9,828 nt of DNA from an uncultured Chloroflexota bacterium. GTDB taxonomy: Bacteria; Chloroflexota; Limnocylindria; Limnocylindrales; CSP1-4. The position numbers and the translations under genes are program-made. The notes beneath the pieces were generated by a model that ran no database searches, was not told the DNA's origin, and saw only the letters and a program-made list of their open reading frames with translations. This document shows positions 1 through 6,198 of this stretch, piece after piece. Location: positions 1-9,828 of the forward strand of contig CAIYQJ010000256.1 in assembly GCA_903928275.1 (NCBI GenBank), read 5' to 3'. The stretch's first letter is position 1; each line of letters starts with the position of its first letter.

Positions 1-172
1 ATCGCCCCGGACGCTGGTATCGAGCCCCGCGGCGGCCGGGAGCCCCAGCCATCGCCCCGGACGCTGGTATCGAGCCCCGCGGCGGCCGGGAGCCCCAGCC
101 ATCGCCCCGGACGCTGGTATCGAGCCCCGCGGCGGCCGGGAGCCCCAGCCATCGCCCCGGACGCTGCTATCG
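1..172. repeat. 50-bp tandem repeat array, left (3 identical units plus a partial fourth)
   Basis: Units at 1-50, 51-100 and 101-150 are identical base for base. A fourth begins at 151 and stops matching after its first 22 bases, with one swap near the core end (TGGTAT becomes TGCTAT). The first 22 bases are the part shared with the right-hand array at 9664-9785: they start ATCGCCCCGGACGCT and end TATCG. The other 28 bases (GC-rich, with GAGCCCC twice) are particular to this array. The period of 50 is not a multiple of three and stops occur in the frames, so it is not a coding repeat. The window starts exactly at a unit boundary, so more units may lie to the left. Function unknown. Confidence 0.95.
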
Positions 173-437
173 CGACGCGAAGACTCCCGGCGGACGGAGG
201 TGGCGGGTGCCGAGCGTCACCCATCGCCGGGGACGATCACCGGCGGCGTCACGACCCCTGGATCGTCCCAGCAGGCGCCACGGACGCGGTGCGACATGGT
301 GCCGGAGCGGATTGCAGCGTCCCGGGCGATCTGTGGCGTCGCGATGCCCCGGGGTTCCTGGCCCGGTCGGCACCGGGAGCCCCGTTCGACCGCGCACGCG
401 GTCCACTCGCCGAGTCGTCTCCGCACCGTGGATCCCG

Positions 438-484
438 GATCAGCCGCAGCCGACCGGCCCGCACTCGGCCGGCTGCGGCTGATC
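438..484. other. Strong 15-bp inverted repeat (hairpin)
   Basis: GATCAGCCGCAGCCG at 438-452 is perfectly complementary to 470-484. The loop is 17 nt and contains a further GCC/GGC pairing. No T-run follows on either strand, so it is not a textbook intrinsic terminator. It lies about 150 bp upstream of the ABC module. It could be a terminator of the U-less kind, a structured leader, or an extragenic palindrome. Confidence 0.6.
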
Positions 485-625
485 GGGGCGCGGCTGAAGC
501 GCGCAGCCTGGTCCGAGATGTCCTTGCCGGGCCGGGGCCGCGCCCGGGCCCGTCCGCCGCGGAACCCTGCCATCCTGCCGCCCGCCTCCGGCCGTCGAGC
601 CCGTTCCCGGCGCCGACGTGAGGCG

Positions 626-631
626 TAGATT
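626..631 (+). promoter_or_regulatory. Putative -10 box TAGATT, leaderless start of the ABC module
   Basis: TAGATT fits the TAnnnT -10 consensus and ends 6 nt before the ATG at 638, which would place transcription initiation at or next to the start codon. No good Shine-Dalgarno lies at normal spacing (an AGG at 621-623 is 14 nt away). No clear -35 hexamer is visible. The same TAnnnT arrangement occurs before the genes starting at 5903 (-) and 8516 (+), which supports the call. Confidence 0.45.
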
Positions 632-637
632 CCGGGC

Positions 638-838
638 ATGGACCAGACCACGACGATCTTGCTCATCCTCCCGCTCGCCGTCATCCAGATCGGGCTCCTC
701 GTCTGGGGTCTCTGGGACCTCACCCGGCCGGAGCGCGTCGTCAAGGGCGTGAGCAAGCCGATCTGGGCGGTCATCATCCTGTTCATCTCGTTCATCGGGC
801 CGCTCCTGTACTTCCTGTTCGGGCGCGAGGAGTCGTGA
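638..838 (+). CDS. Small two-helix membrane protein, PLDc_N / YxlE-like
   Basis: A 66-residue protein with two hydrophobic helices (about residues 6-28 and 42-63). They are separated by a short charged loop containing DLTRPERVVKG, and the protein ends in FGREES. This is the layout of the phospholipase D-nuclease N-terminal domain family (PLDc_N), found as stand-alone small membrane proteins such as Bacillus subtilis YxlE; no catalytic HKD motif is present. Its stop overlaps the GTG of the ABC ATPase gene (GTGA, 835-838), so translation is probably coupled. In B. subtilis, yxlE precedes yxlF (ATPase) and yxlG (permease) in the sigY operon, the same order as here. A role as an accessory or regulatory subunit of the ABC complex is inference. 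No sigma-factor or anti-sigma gene is visible in the window. Confidence 0.85.
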   Translation: MDQTTTILLILPLAVIQIGLLVWGLWDLTRPERVVKGVSKPIWAVIILFISFIGPLLYFLFGREES

Positions 839-1959
839 CGGCGACGCCCGCCCCGGCCGCACCCGGCCCGGCTGTTTCGGGCACGGCCGGCGCGGGTGCA
901 GCAGCTGCCGCCTCCGCGATCTCGACCCGCGGCCTGACGAAGCGGTTCGGGGACGTCCTCGCTCTCGACGGCCTCGACCTCGCGGTCCCCGCCGGGAGCG
1001 TCTTCGGCCTGCTCGGCCCGAACGGCGCGGGCAAGACCACCACGCTCCGGTTGCTGCTCGGCCTCGCCCGTCCGACGGCGGGATCCGCAAGCGTCGCCGG
1101 TGTCGCGGTCGCCGGGCCGGGTTCAGGGGACGGCCGCGCACAGGCTCGGATCGGGTATCTCGACCAGTCGCCGCGCTACTACGGCTGGATGCGCGGTCGC
1201 GAGCTGCTAGAGCTGGCCGGCCGCCTGCACGGCCTCTCGGGACCCACCCTCCGGGGCCGCGTGGACGAGGTGCTCGAGCTCGTGGGGATCGCGGACGTCG
1301 CGCGGCGCCGGATCGGCGGGTACTCCGGCGGGATGCGGCAGCGCCTCGGCATCGGCGCCGCGATCGTCGGCCGCCCGGCCGTCCTGTTCCTCGATGAGCC
1401 GGTGAGCTCGCTGGACCCGGAGGGCCGCCGCGACGTCCTCGCGATCGTGGACCGCCTTCGCGGCTCCGCCACGGTCGTCCTCTCCACGCACGTCCTCACG
1501 GACGTGGAGCGCGTCTGCGACCGCGTCGCGATCCTCCACCGCGGCAGGCTCGTCGTCGCGTCGCCGCTCGACGACCTCGTCGCCCGCTACGCGCCGCCCA
1601 CGTTCCGCATCGAGGTCGCCGGAGACGGCAGGGGCGGCGACGACGATGGACGTCGCGCCGCCGATGCCGCGCGGCTGGCCGAGGTTCTGCGGACGTCCGC
1701 CGGCGTGACGGAGGCGCGGACGGACGGGCCGGTCGTGATCGTGCGCGTCCCCGACCCCGATACGGCCGGGACTCGCCTGCTCGGCATCCTCGCGCGGGCC
1801 GCCATCCCGATCGACGCCGTCGCGCGTGTCCGACCCACGCTCGAGGACGTCTTCCTCGACCTCGTGGGCACGCCGCTGCCACCGGAGCCGCCGGCGAGGG
1901 GCGCGGCCGGACCCGGCCCGGCGTGGGGCGCTGCGGTGGATCCGGGGAAGCGGTCGTGA
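835..1959 (+). CDS. ABC transporter ATP-binding protein (YxlF/CcmA-type)
   Basis: A 374-residue cytoplasmic ATPase expected to power the permease encoded next. Visible motifs: Walker A GPNGAGKT (61-68), Q-loop Gln111, signature YSGGMRQR (163-170), Walker B VLFLDEP (183-189) and switch His219 in STHV. The first residue of the signature is Tyr rather than Leu, which is common in this subfamily. Residues 1-29 are an Ala/Pro/Gly-rich extension before the ATPase fold. A C-terminal domain after about residue 250 carries an acidic/glycine insertion (GDGRGGDDDGRR) and ends in the usual TLEDVFLDLVG motif of drug/antibiotic-type exporters, followed by a Pro/Gly-rich tail. The GTG start at 835 overlaps the upstream stop by 4 bp, and the stop overlaps the permease start the same way. 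The substrate cannot be read from sequence. Confidence 0.95.
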   Translation: MTATPAPAAPGPAVSGTAGAGAAAAASAISTRGLTKRFGDVLALDGLDLAVPAGSVFGLLGPNGAGKTTTLRLLLGLARPTAGSASVAGVAVAGPGSGDGRAQARIGYLDQSPRYYGWMRGRELLELAGRLHGLSGPTLRGRVDEVLELVGIADVARRRIGGYSGGMRQRLGIGAAIVGRPAVLFLDEPVSSLDPEGRRDVLAIVDRLRGSATVVLSTHVLTDVERVCDRVAILHRGRLVVASPLDDLVARYAPPTFRIEVAGDGRGGDDDGRRAADAARLAEVLRTSAGVTEARTDGPVVIVRVPDPDTAGTRLLGILARAAIPIDAVARVRPTLEDVFLDLVGTPLPPEPPARGAAGPGPAWGAAVDPGKRS

Positions 1960-2723
1960 CCGGCTTCGCGACGCTCCTGCGGAAAGAGCTGCTGGAGCAG
2001 TGGCGCACGCGCCGGATCGTGATCGTCGGCATCGTCTTCCTGCTGTTCGGCCTGGGGTCGCCGCTCCTGGCCAAGTACACCCCCGAGATCCTGAAGTCCG
2101 TGGGGACCGGCATGCCGGGGGCCTCCATCACGCTGCCGCCGGCGACCACGGCGGATGCGGTCGCGCAGCTCGCGAAGAACGTCGGCCAGCTCGGGATCCT
2201 CATCGCGATCCTCCTCGCGATGGGCTCGGTGGCCACGGAGAAGGAGCGCGGGACCGCGGCCTTCCTCCTCACGATGCCCGCTGGTCGCGCGGCCTTCCTG
2301 TGCGCCAAGCTCGTGGCCCTCGCCACCACGCTCCTCGTCGCGATGGCGCTCGCCACCGGCGGCGCATGGGCATACACGACGCTCCTGTTCGAACCGCTCC
2401 CGGTCGCCGGCACGATCGCGATGGGGCTCGTGCTCTGGCTCGAGCTGTGCGCGTTCGCCGCGCTCACGTTCCTCGCGAGCACCGCTTCTTCGTCGCAGCT
2501 CGTGGCAGGTGGCGTTGGCTTCGTCGCGCTCGTCGTGATGTCGATCCTCGGGATCGTCCCCGTGGTGGGCCAGTGGTCGCCGATCGGGGCTTCGAGCGTC
2601 GCGATCGACCTGGCTCTCGGGACCGTGCCGTCCATGTTGATCCCGGCCGTCGTCGGCTCGGTCGCATGCATCGCGCTTTCGGTCGCCGTCGCCCTCGCGG
2701 TCTTCCGCCGGCAGGAGCTGTAG
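1956..2723 (+). CDS. ABC-2 type transporter permease (YxlG-like)
   Basis: A 255-residue integral membrane protein and partner of the preceding ATPase. A short cytoplasmic start with an amphipathic charged stretch (LLRKELLEQWRTRR) is followed by about six hydrophobic segments, at roughly 21-38, 79-93, 113-136, 150-173, 184-203 and 228-250. EKERGT (95-100) just after the second helix is the conserved cytoplasmic coupling motif of ABC-2 permeases, followed by LLTMPAGR. The frame is open back to a GTG at 1923. The GTG at 1956 is preferred because it forms the same GTGA overlap with the ATPase stop that joins the first two genes, and it gives the normal family N-terminus. The three genes form one translationally coupled unit, followed by an inverted repeat at 2737-2755. 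Confidence 0.92.
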   Translation: MTGFATLLRKELLEQWRTRRIVIVGIVFLLFGLGSPLLAKYTPEILKSVGTGMPGASITLPPATTADAVAQLAKNVGQLGILIAILLAMGSVATEKERGTAAFLLTMPAGRAAFLCAKLVALATTLLVAMALATGGAWAYTTLLFEPLPVAGTIAMGLVLWLELCAFAALTFLASTASSSQLVAGGVGFVALVVMSILGIVPVVGQWSPIGASSVAIDLALGTVPSMLIPAVVGSVACIALSVAVALAVFRRQEL

Positions 2724-2736
2724 CCTCCGCCCGTCC

Positions 2737-2755
2737 GCCGGCGACGCCCGCCGGC
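2737..2755 (+). terminator. Short GC hairpin after the ABC module
   Basis: GCCGGCG, loop ACGCC, CGCCGGC, starting 13 nt after the permease stop. There is no T-run, so termination is only suggested. It separates the ABC module from the ChrB-like gene, which has its own ribosome binding site. Confidence 0.35.
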
Positions 2756-2774
2756 ATGCCAACGAGGTCCGGAG

Positions 2775-3215
2775 ATGCGCTGGGTCACCCGTGAGCACCC
2801 CAGGGTGGACCGCGTGGCCTGTCCGTGGCTCATCGCGACGTTCATCGACCCTGGTGCCGAGATCCTCTTCGCGCCCGCGGACGAGGTCCTCGCGATCGCC
2901 GAGGATGCCGACGCGATCTCGTTCGACGCGCCCGGCGCCCGGTACACGCACCGGGACGGCCTCTGCACGTTCGAGGTCCTCGTGGCGGACCATGCGATCG
3001 ACGACCCGGCGGTCGCCCTCCTGGCGCGCATCGTCCACGGGGCCGACATCGCGGACGACCGCGACGCCACGCCCGAGTCCCGCGGCCTGCTGGCCGTCGC
3101 CGAGGGCTTCGCGCTCCTCGGCCTCCCCGACGAGGAGACGCCCGCCCTCCAGCTGCCCGTCTACAGCGCGCTCCATGCGTGGTGCCAGGCGCAGGTCGCC
3201 GGGGTCGGATCCTGA
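2775..3215 (+). CDS. ChrB-domain (chromate resistance-like) protein
   Basis: A 146-residue soluble protein matching the C-terminal domain of ChrB-type chromate resistance proteins. It starts MRWVTREHPRVDRVACPWLI and continues FIDPGAEILFAPADEVL, then FDAPGARYTHRDGLCTFE around the conserved His59 region, and HGADI at 88-92. These are characteristic stretches of that family. The N-terminal domain of full-length ChrB is absent, so this is the stand-alone form. In known systems ChrB senses chromate or aids resistance; the biochemical function of the short form is not established. A GAGG (2764-2767) lies 7 nt before the ATG and supports the start. The 3' end overlaps the probable start of the MFS gene by about 34-37 bp, so the two are likely made together, which suggests transport-linked resistance. 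The substrate may not be chromate. Confidence 0.82.
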   Translation: MRWVTREHPRVDRVACPWLIATFIDPGAEILFAPADEVLAIAEDADAISFDAPGARYTHRDGLCTFEVLVADHAIDDPAVALLARIVHGADIADDRDATPESRGLLAVAEGFALLGLPDEETPALQLPVYSALHAWCQAQVAGVGS

Positions 3216-4636
3216 GCGGGCCGACGGACCGGACGCCTCCTGCGCCGGCGGGGCCGACGGACCGGACGCCGCCCGGGCCGCTCGATCAGGCGCCGCCGGG
3301 CGATCCGCGCCCACCCGCACCCGTCCGCCCGCGGTTCAGCCCGTCGTTCGCCTTCGGGCGGGACACCCGGCTGCTCTTCGCCGCCCGGGTCGTCCGGATG
3401 GCGGCATACGGCGGGGTCTCGGTGGTCCTCGTCCTGTACCTCACCGCGATCGGCCTCGACGGCTTCCGCGTCGGCGTCGTCCTCGCCGCGACGCTCCTCG
3501 GCGATGCCCTCATCTCGCTGCTCCTCACGACCCGCGCCGACCGGTTCGGGCGCCGGCGGACCCTCGTCATCGGCGCTGCGCTGATGGTCCTCGCCGGCGC
3601 GGTCTTCGTCGCCTCGCGGGACTTCTGGGTCGTCGTGATCTCGGCGACCATCGGGGTGATCAGCCCGAGCGGCAACGAGGTGGGGCCGTTCCTCGCGGTG
3701 GAGCAGGCGTCGCTCTCGCACATCGTGGGCGATGAGCGCCGGATCACCGCGTTCGGGTGGTACACGGTCGCCGGCGCGCTGGCGACGGCCTGCGGGACGC
3801 TCGCGGCGGGCCTCGGCGTCCAGTCGCTCGTCGGCTCGGGTGCGGGGACGATCGACGCCTACCGCGCCGTCATCGTCGCGTACGCGCTGGCCGGCTTCCT
3901 GCTGGCCGGCATCTTCTTCTTCCTCACGCCGGCCATCGAGACCCCGACGCCGTCGCGCACCTCCCGCTTCGGCCTCCACAAGTCCCAGGGCGTCGTGCTC
4001 CGCCTGAGCATGCTCTTCGCGCTCGACGCGTTCGCCGGGGGGTTCGTCATCCAGAGCCTCGTCGCGTTCTGGTTCTCGACGCACTGGGGCCTCCAGCCGG
4101 CGGTGCTCGGCGGCATCCTCTTCGTCGCGAACGTGCTCGCCGCCGGATCGGCGCTCGCGGCCACCTGGCTCGCGCACCGGATCGGGCTCATCGAGACGAT
4201 GGTGTACACGCACCTCCCGTCCAACGTCCTGCTCATCCTCGTCCCGTTCATGCCGACCGCCGGGCTGGCGGCGCTCGTGTTCTTCCTCCGCATGAGCATC
4301 AGCCAGATGGACGTCCCCACCCGCCAGTCCTACACGATGGCCGTGGTGGAGCCGGACGAGAGGTCTGCGGCCGCGGGCATCACGGGGATCGCGCGAACGC
4401 TCGGCGTCGGCGTATCGCCGTTCATCGCCGCCCCGCTCGCGGCGAGCGTGGCGTACACGGCGGTGCCGTTCGTCATCGCGGGGTCGCTGAAGATCGTGTA
4501 CGACCTGCTCGTGTTCCGCGCCTTCCGCCACGTGCGACCGCCCGAGGAGCGTGGGGCGACGCAGGGGGCGGCCGAGCCGGGAGGCGTCGAGCCGGAGGGT
4601 CTCGAACGGGAGGACGAGTCGGGCGGCCCGACCTGA
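3182..4636 (+). CDS. MFS transporter with proline-rich N-terminal repeat
   Basis: A 484-residue major facilitator carrier. The membrane part begins near residue 62 (DTRLLFAARVVRM) and shows about twelve hydrophobic segments. Motif A between helices 2 and 3 reads TRADRFGRRRTL (DRFGRRR at 120-126). A long central loop follows helix 6 (TPAIETPTPSRTSRFGLHKSQ). The C-terminus is an acidic hydrophilic tail of about 40 residues. There is no ATG, GTG or TTG between the ChrB stop and the ATG at 3398, and starting at 3398 would cut into helix 1. The likely start is therefore the GTG at 3182 or the adjacent GTG at 3179, inside the end of the ChrB gene; no clear Shine-Dalgarno is seen. The first 60 residues are Pro/Thr/Asp-rich with a duplicated 11-residue unit. 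Pairing with a ChrB-like protein suggests efflux of an anion or toxicant; the substrate is unknown. Confidence 0.85.
   Translation: MPGAGRRGRILSGPTDRTPPAPAGPTDRTPPGPLDQAPPGDPRPPAPVRPRFSPSFAFGRDTRLLFAARVVRMAAYGGVSVVLVLYLTAIGLDGFRVGVVLAATLLGDALISLLLTTRADRFGRRRTLVIGAALMVLAGAVFVASRDFWVVVISATIGVISPSGNEVGPFLAVEQASLSHIVGDERRITAFGWYTVAGALATACGTLAAGLGVQSLVGSGAGTIDAYRAVIVAYALAGFLLAGIFFFLTPAIETPTPSRTSRFGLHKSQGVVLRLSMLFALDAFAGGFVIQSLVAFWFSTHWGLQPAVLGGILFVANVLAAGSALAATWLAHRIGLIETMVYTHLPSNVLLILVPFMPTAGLAALVFFLRMSISQMDVPTRQSYTMAVVEPDERSAAAGITGIARTLGVGVSPFIAAPLAASVAYTAVPFVIAGSLKIVYDLLVFRAFRHVRPPEERGATQGAAEPGGVEPEGLEREDESGGPT
3218..3270 (+). repeat. In-frame 33-bp duplication in the MFS N-terminus
   Basis: The 20 bases at 3218-3237 recur exactly at 3251-3270, a period of 33 bp or 11 codons. 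Each copy encodes GPTDRTPP within the proline-rich leader of the MFS protein. The in-frame period supports this stretch being translated and so an upstream start for that gene. Confidence 0.85.
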
Positions 4637-4637
4637 G

Positions 4638-5903
4638 TCAGACGACGCCCTCCTCGCGGAGCGCGGCGATCTCGTCCGGCGCGTAGCCGAGCTCGGCGAG
4701 GATCCCGTCCGTCTGCTCGCCGAGCATCGGCGGCGGGGTGCGCACGGACGCCGGCGTTGCCGAGAGGGCGAACGGCGGCGCGACCTGCGACATGCGGCCG
4801 AGCACGGGGTGCTCGAGCTCCACGACGGAACCGCGCGCCACCGCCTGCGGATGACGAAGCGCCTGCATCACGTCGTTGATCGGGCCGACGGGGACGTCTG
4901 CGGCCGCGAGCCGCGCCAGCCAGGCGCGGGACGTGTCCGCTGCGAGCCGGGCCGCGATGATCGGCCGGAGCTCGGCGCGGTTGGCGACGCGGTCGCCGTT
5001 CGTGGCGAAGCGCGCGTCGGTCGCCAGCGGCGCGAGGCCGAGCGCCGCGCAGAACCGCGGCCACTGGCGCTCGCTGCCCACGGCGACCGCGATCTCCCCG
5101 TCGGAGGTGGCGAACGTCTCGTACGGGACGATGTTCGGGTGGGCGTTCCCGCGACGGCCGGGAGACCGCCCCGCCACGAACGCGTTCTGCGCCTGGTTCG
5201 CGAGCCACGCGAGCGTCGACTCGAACAGGCTGATGTCGATCCGCTGGCCCCGTCCGTACGCTGGCGACCCGGGCCGGTCGCGCCCGTCGAGCGCCGCGAG
5301 CACGGCGACGGCGCCGAGCATCCCGGTCGTGATGTCGCTGATCGCGACGCCCACCTTCGTGGGGCGGCCGCCGTCGGCATCCGCGTCGCCGGTGATCGAC
5401 ATGACCCCGGCCACCGCCTGGATGATGAGGTCGTACCCGGGAGTGCCCGCGTCGGGTCCGTCCGGCCCGAACCCGCTGATCGCGAGGTGCACGAGGCGTG
5501 GGTTGAGCGCGTCGAGCGCTTCGTCGTCGAAGCCGAGCCGCGCGAATCCCCCGACGCGGTGGTTCTCCACGAGGACGTCCGACCGCGCGAGGAGCCGGCG
5601 CAGCGCCGCGACCCCGGCGGGCCTCTTCAGGTCGAGCCGGATGCTCCGCTTGTTCCGGTTGACCGCGAGGTAGTAGGCAGCCGTCCCCGGACCGTCCGAT
5701 CCGTCGGCGACCCACGGCGGGCCCCAGCCGCGCGTGGCGTCCCCCTCGGGCGGCTCCACCTTCACCACGTCCGCGCCAAGGTCGGCGAGGAGCATCGTGC
5801 AGTAGGGCCCGGCGAGGACCGTTGAGCAGTCGGCGACGAGGATCCCGGCGAGCGGGCCGGGAGCGGCCGCGGCGCGGTCGGCGGATCCTGCTGGCGTGGG
5901 CAT
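4638..5903 (-). CDS. CaiB/BaiF family (class III) CoA-transferase
   Basis: A 421-residue enzyme expected to move CoA from an acyl-CoA donor to a carboxylic acid. The N-terminal stretch GILVADCSTVLAGPYCTMLL, then LGADVVKVEPPEGDATR (43-58) and NRNKRSIRLDLK (82-93), are hallmarks of the family. The catalytic Asp is predicted at residue 190 (VGVAISDITTG). The position equivalent to the catalytic His of alpha-methylacyl-CoA racemase is Tyr157 (PGYDLI), which favours a transferase over a racemase. GRGQRIDISLFES (218-230) and SERQWPRFC (278-285) complete the fold, and the length is typical. The acid substrate cannot be deduced. The ATG at 5903 sits 7 nt after a TAnnnT box and 29 bp downstream of the DUF2277 gene. 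The gene converges on the MFS gene, with one base between the two stop codons. Confidence 0.93.
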   Translation of the reverse strand: MPTPAGSADRAAAAPGPLAGILVADCSTVLAGPYCTMLLADLGADVVKVEPPEGDATRGWGPPWVADGSDGPGTAAYYLAVNRNKRSIRLDLKRPAGVAALRRLLARSDVLVENHRVGGFARLGFDDEALDALNPRLVHLAISGFGPDGPDAGTPGYDLIIQAVAGVMSITGDADADGGRPTKVGVAISDITTGMLGAVAVLAALDGRDRPGSPAYGRGQRIDISLFESTLAWLANQAQNAFVAGRSPGRRGNAHPNIVPYETFATSDGEIAVAVGSERQWPRFCAALGLAPLATDARFATNGDRVANRAELRPIIAARLAADTSRAWLARLAAADVPVGPINDVMQALRHPQAVARGSVVELEHPVLGRMSQVAPPFALSATPASVRTPPPMLGEQTDGILAELGYAPDEIAALREEGVV

Positions 5904-5910
5904 GGCGCCG

Positions 5911-5916
5911 ATGGTA
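5911..5916 (-). promoter_or_regulatory. Putative -10 box TACCAT, leaderless start of CoA-transferase
   Basis: On the minus strand TACCAT matches TAnnnT and ends 7 nt before the ATG at 5903. No Shine-Dalgarno precedes that ATG. It lies in the 29-bp gap after the DUF2277 stop, so the CoA-transferase may have its own leaderless transcript in addition to any read-through. Confidence 0.42.
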
Positions 5917-5932
5917 TGCGCGGCGGCGTCGG

Positions 5933-6133
5933 TCAGCGGGCCGCGAGCGACGCGAGCAGGTGCCGGGTGGCCGCGGCGACCTGGTCGACGGCGGTCTCGA
6001 ACGCCTCGGCGTTCCGGCGCGACGGCGTCCGATATCCGCTCACCTTGCGGACGAACTGGAGCGCGGCCGCCCGCACCTCCTCGTCGGACGCCGGCTCGGC
6101 GGTGCCCCGCAGCGTCCTGATGCTCCGACACAT
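5933..6133 (-). CDS. DUF2277 family protein
   Basis: A 66-residue soluble protein that matches the DUF2277 family over its whole length. It starts MCRSIRTLRG, then has EEVRAAALQFVRKVSGYRTPS and a C-terminal helix with FETAVDQVAAATRHLL. It has no signal peptide or membrane segment. The conserved N-terminal Cys2 and the RKVSG segment are family hallmarks, but the function is unknown. A strong GGGAGGA lies 6 nt before the ATG at 6133. It lies between the secreted membrane-anchored protein and the CoA-transferase on the same strand; a hairpin at 6154-6182 stands between it and the upstream gene, so it may belong to a separate transcript. Confidence 0.9.
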   Translation of the reverse strand: MCRSIRTLRGTAEPASDEEVRAAALQFVRKVSGYRTPSRRNAEAFETAVDQVAAATRHLLASLAAR

Positions 6134-6153
6134 GGCTGGTCCTCCCTGGTCGA

Positions 6154-6182
6154 TCGGGCGCCGGCGGCGGTCCGGCGCCCGA
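6154..6182 (-). terminator. 11-bp hairpin between the membrane-anchored protein and DUF2277 genes
   Basis: TCGGGCGCCGG (6154-6164) is perfectly complementary to 6172-6182, with a 7-nt loop. It starts 16 nt after the stop of the minus-strand gene ending at 6199. No T-run follows, but stem strength and position suit termination or attenuation before the DUF2277 ribosome binding site. Confidence 0.5.
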
Positions 6183-6198
6183 GGATGTCACGCGAGCG

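Larger units (their letters stand above)
173..637. other. Intergenic region without a recognisable gene
   Basis: Several frames stay open here only because the DNA is GC-rich. Their third positions are clearly less G/C-biased (around 80% by eye, against well over 90% in the real genes), the products are arginine/proline-rich low complexity, and none resembles a known family. The stretch holds a strong 15-bp hairpin (438-484), a smaller dyad CCGGGC/GCCCGG (527-547), a CCCGGT/ACCGGG dyad near 360-375, and a possible promoter just before the gene at 638. It may be a leader, a decayed gene or a structured RNA; nothing decides between these. Confidence 0.5.

Noticed and set aside
1..172. CRISPR array
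   Set aside because: The intervals between the 22-bp cores are identical rather than unique, and no cas gene is present; it is a simple tandem repeat with a 50-bp period.
200..628. Plus-strand open frames in the gene-free region
   Set aside because: They show weaker third-position G/C bias than real genes here, arginine/proline-rich products and no family resemblance.
2825..3181. Early start of the MFS frame inside the ChrB gene
   Set aside because: The upstream part is out of frame with the well-conserved ChrB protein and yields only Arg/Gly/Pro sequence; the conserved MFS part begins much later.
1587..3320. Long minus-strand open frame
   Set aside because: It runs antisense to the ABC permease and ChrB genes, and is Arg/Glu/Asp/His-rich low complexity, typical of the mirror frame of GC-rich genes.
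3161..4531. Minus-strand 456-residue open frame
   Set aside because: It is antisense to the clear MFS gene and consists of charged low-complexity sequence without motifs.
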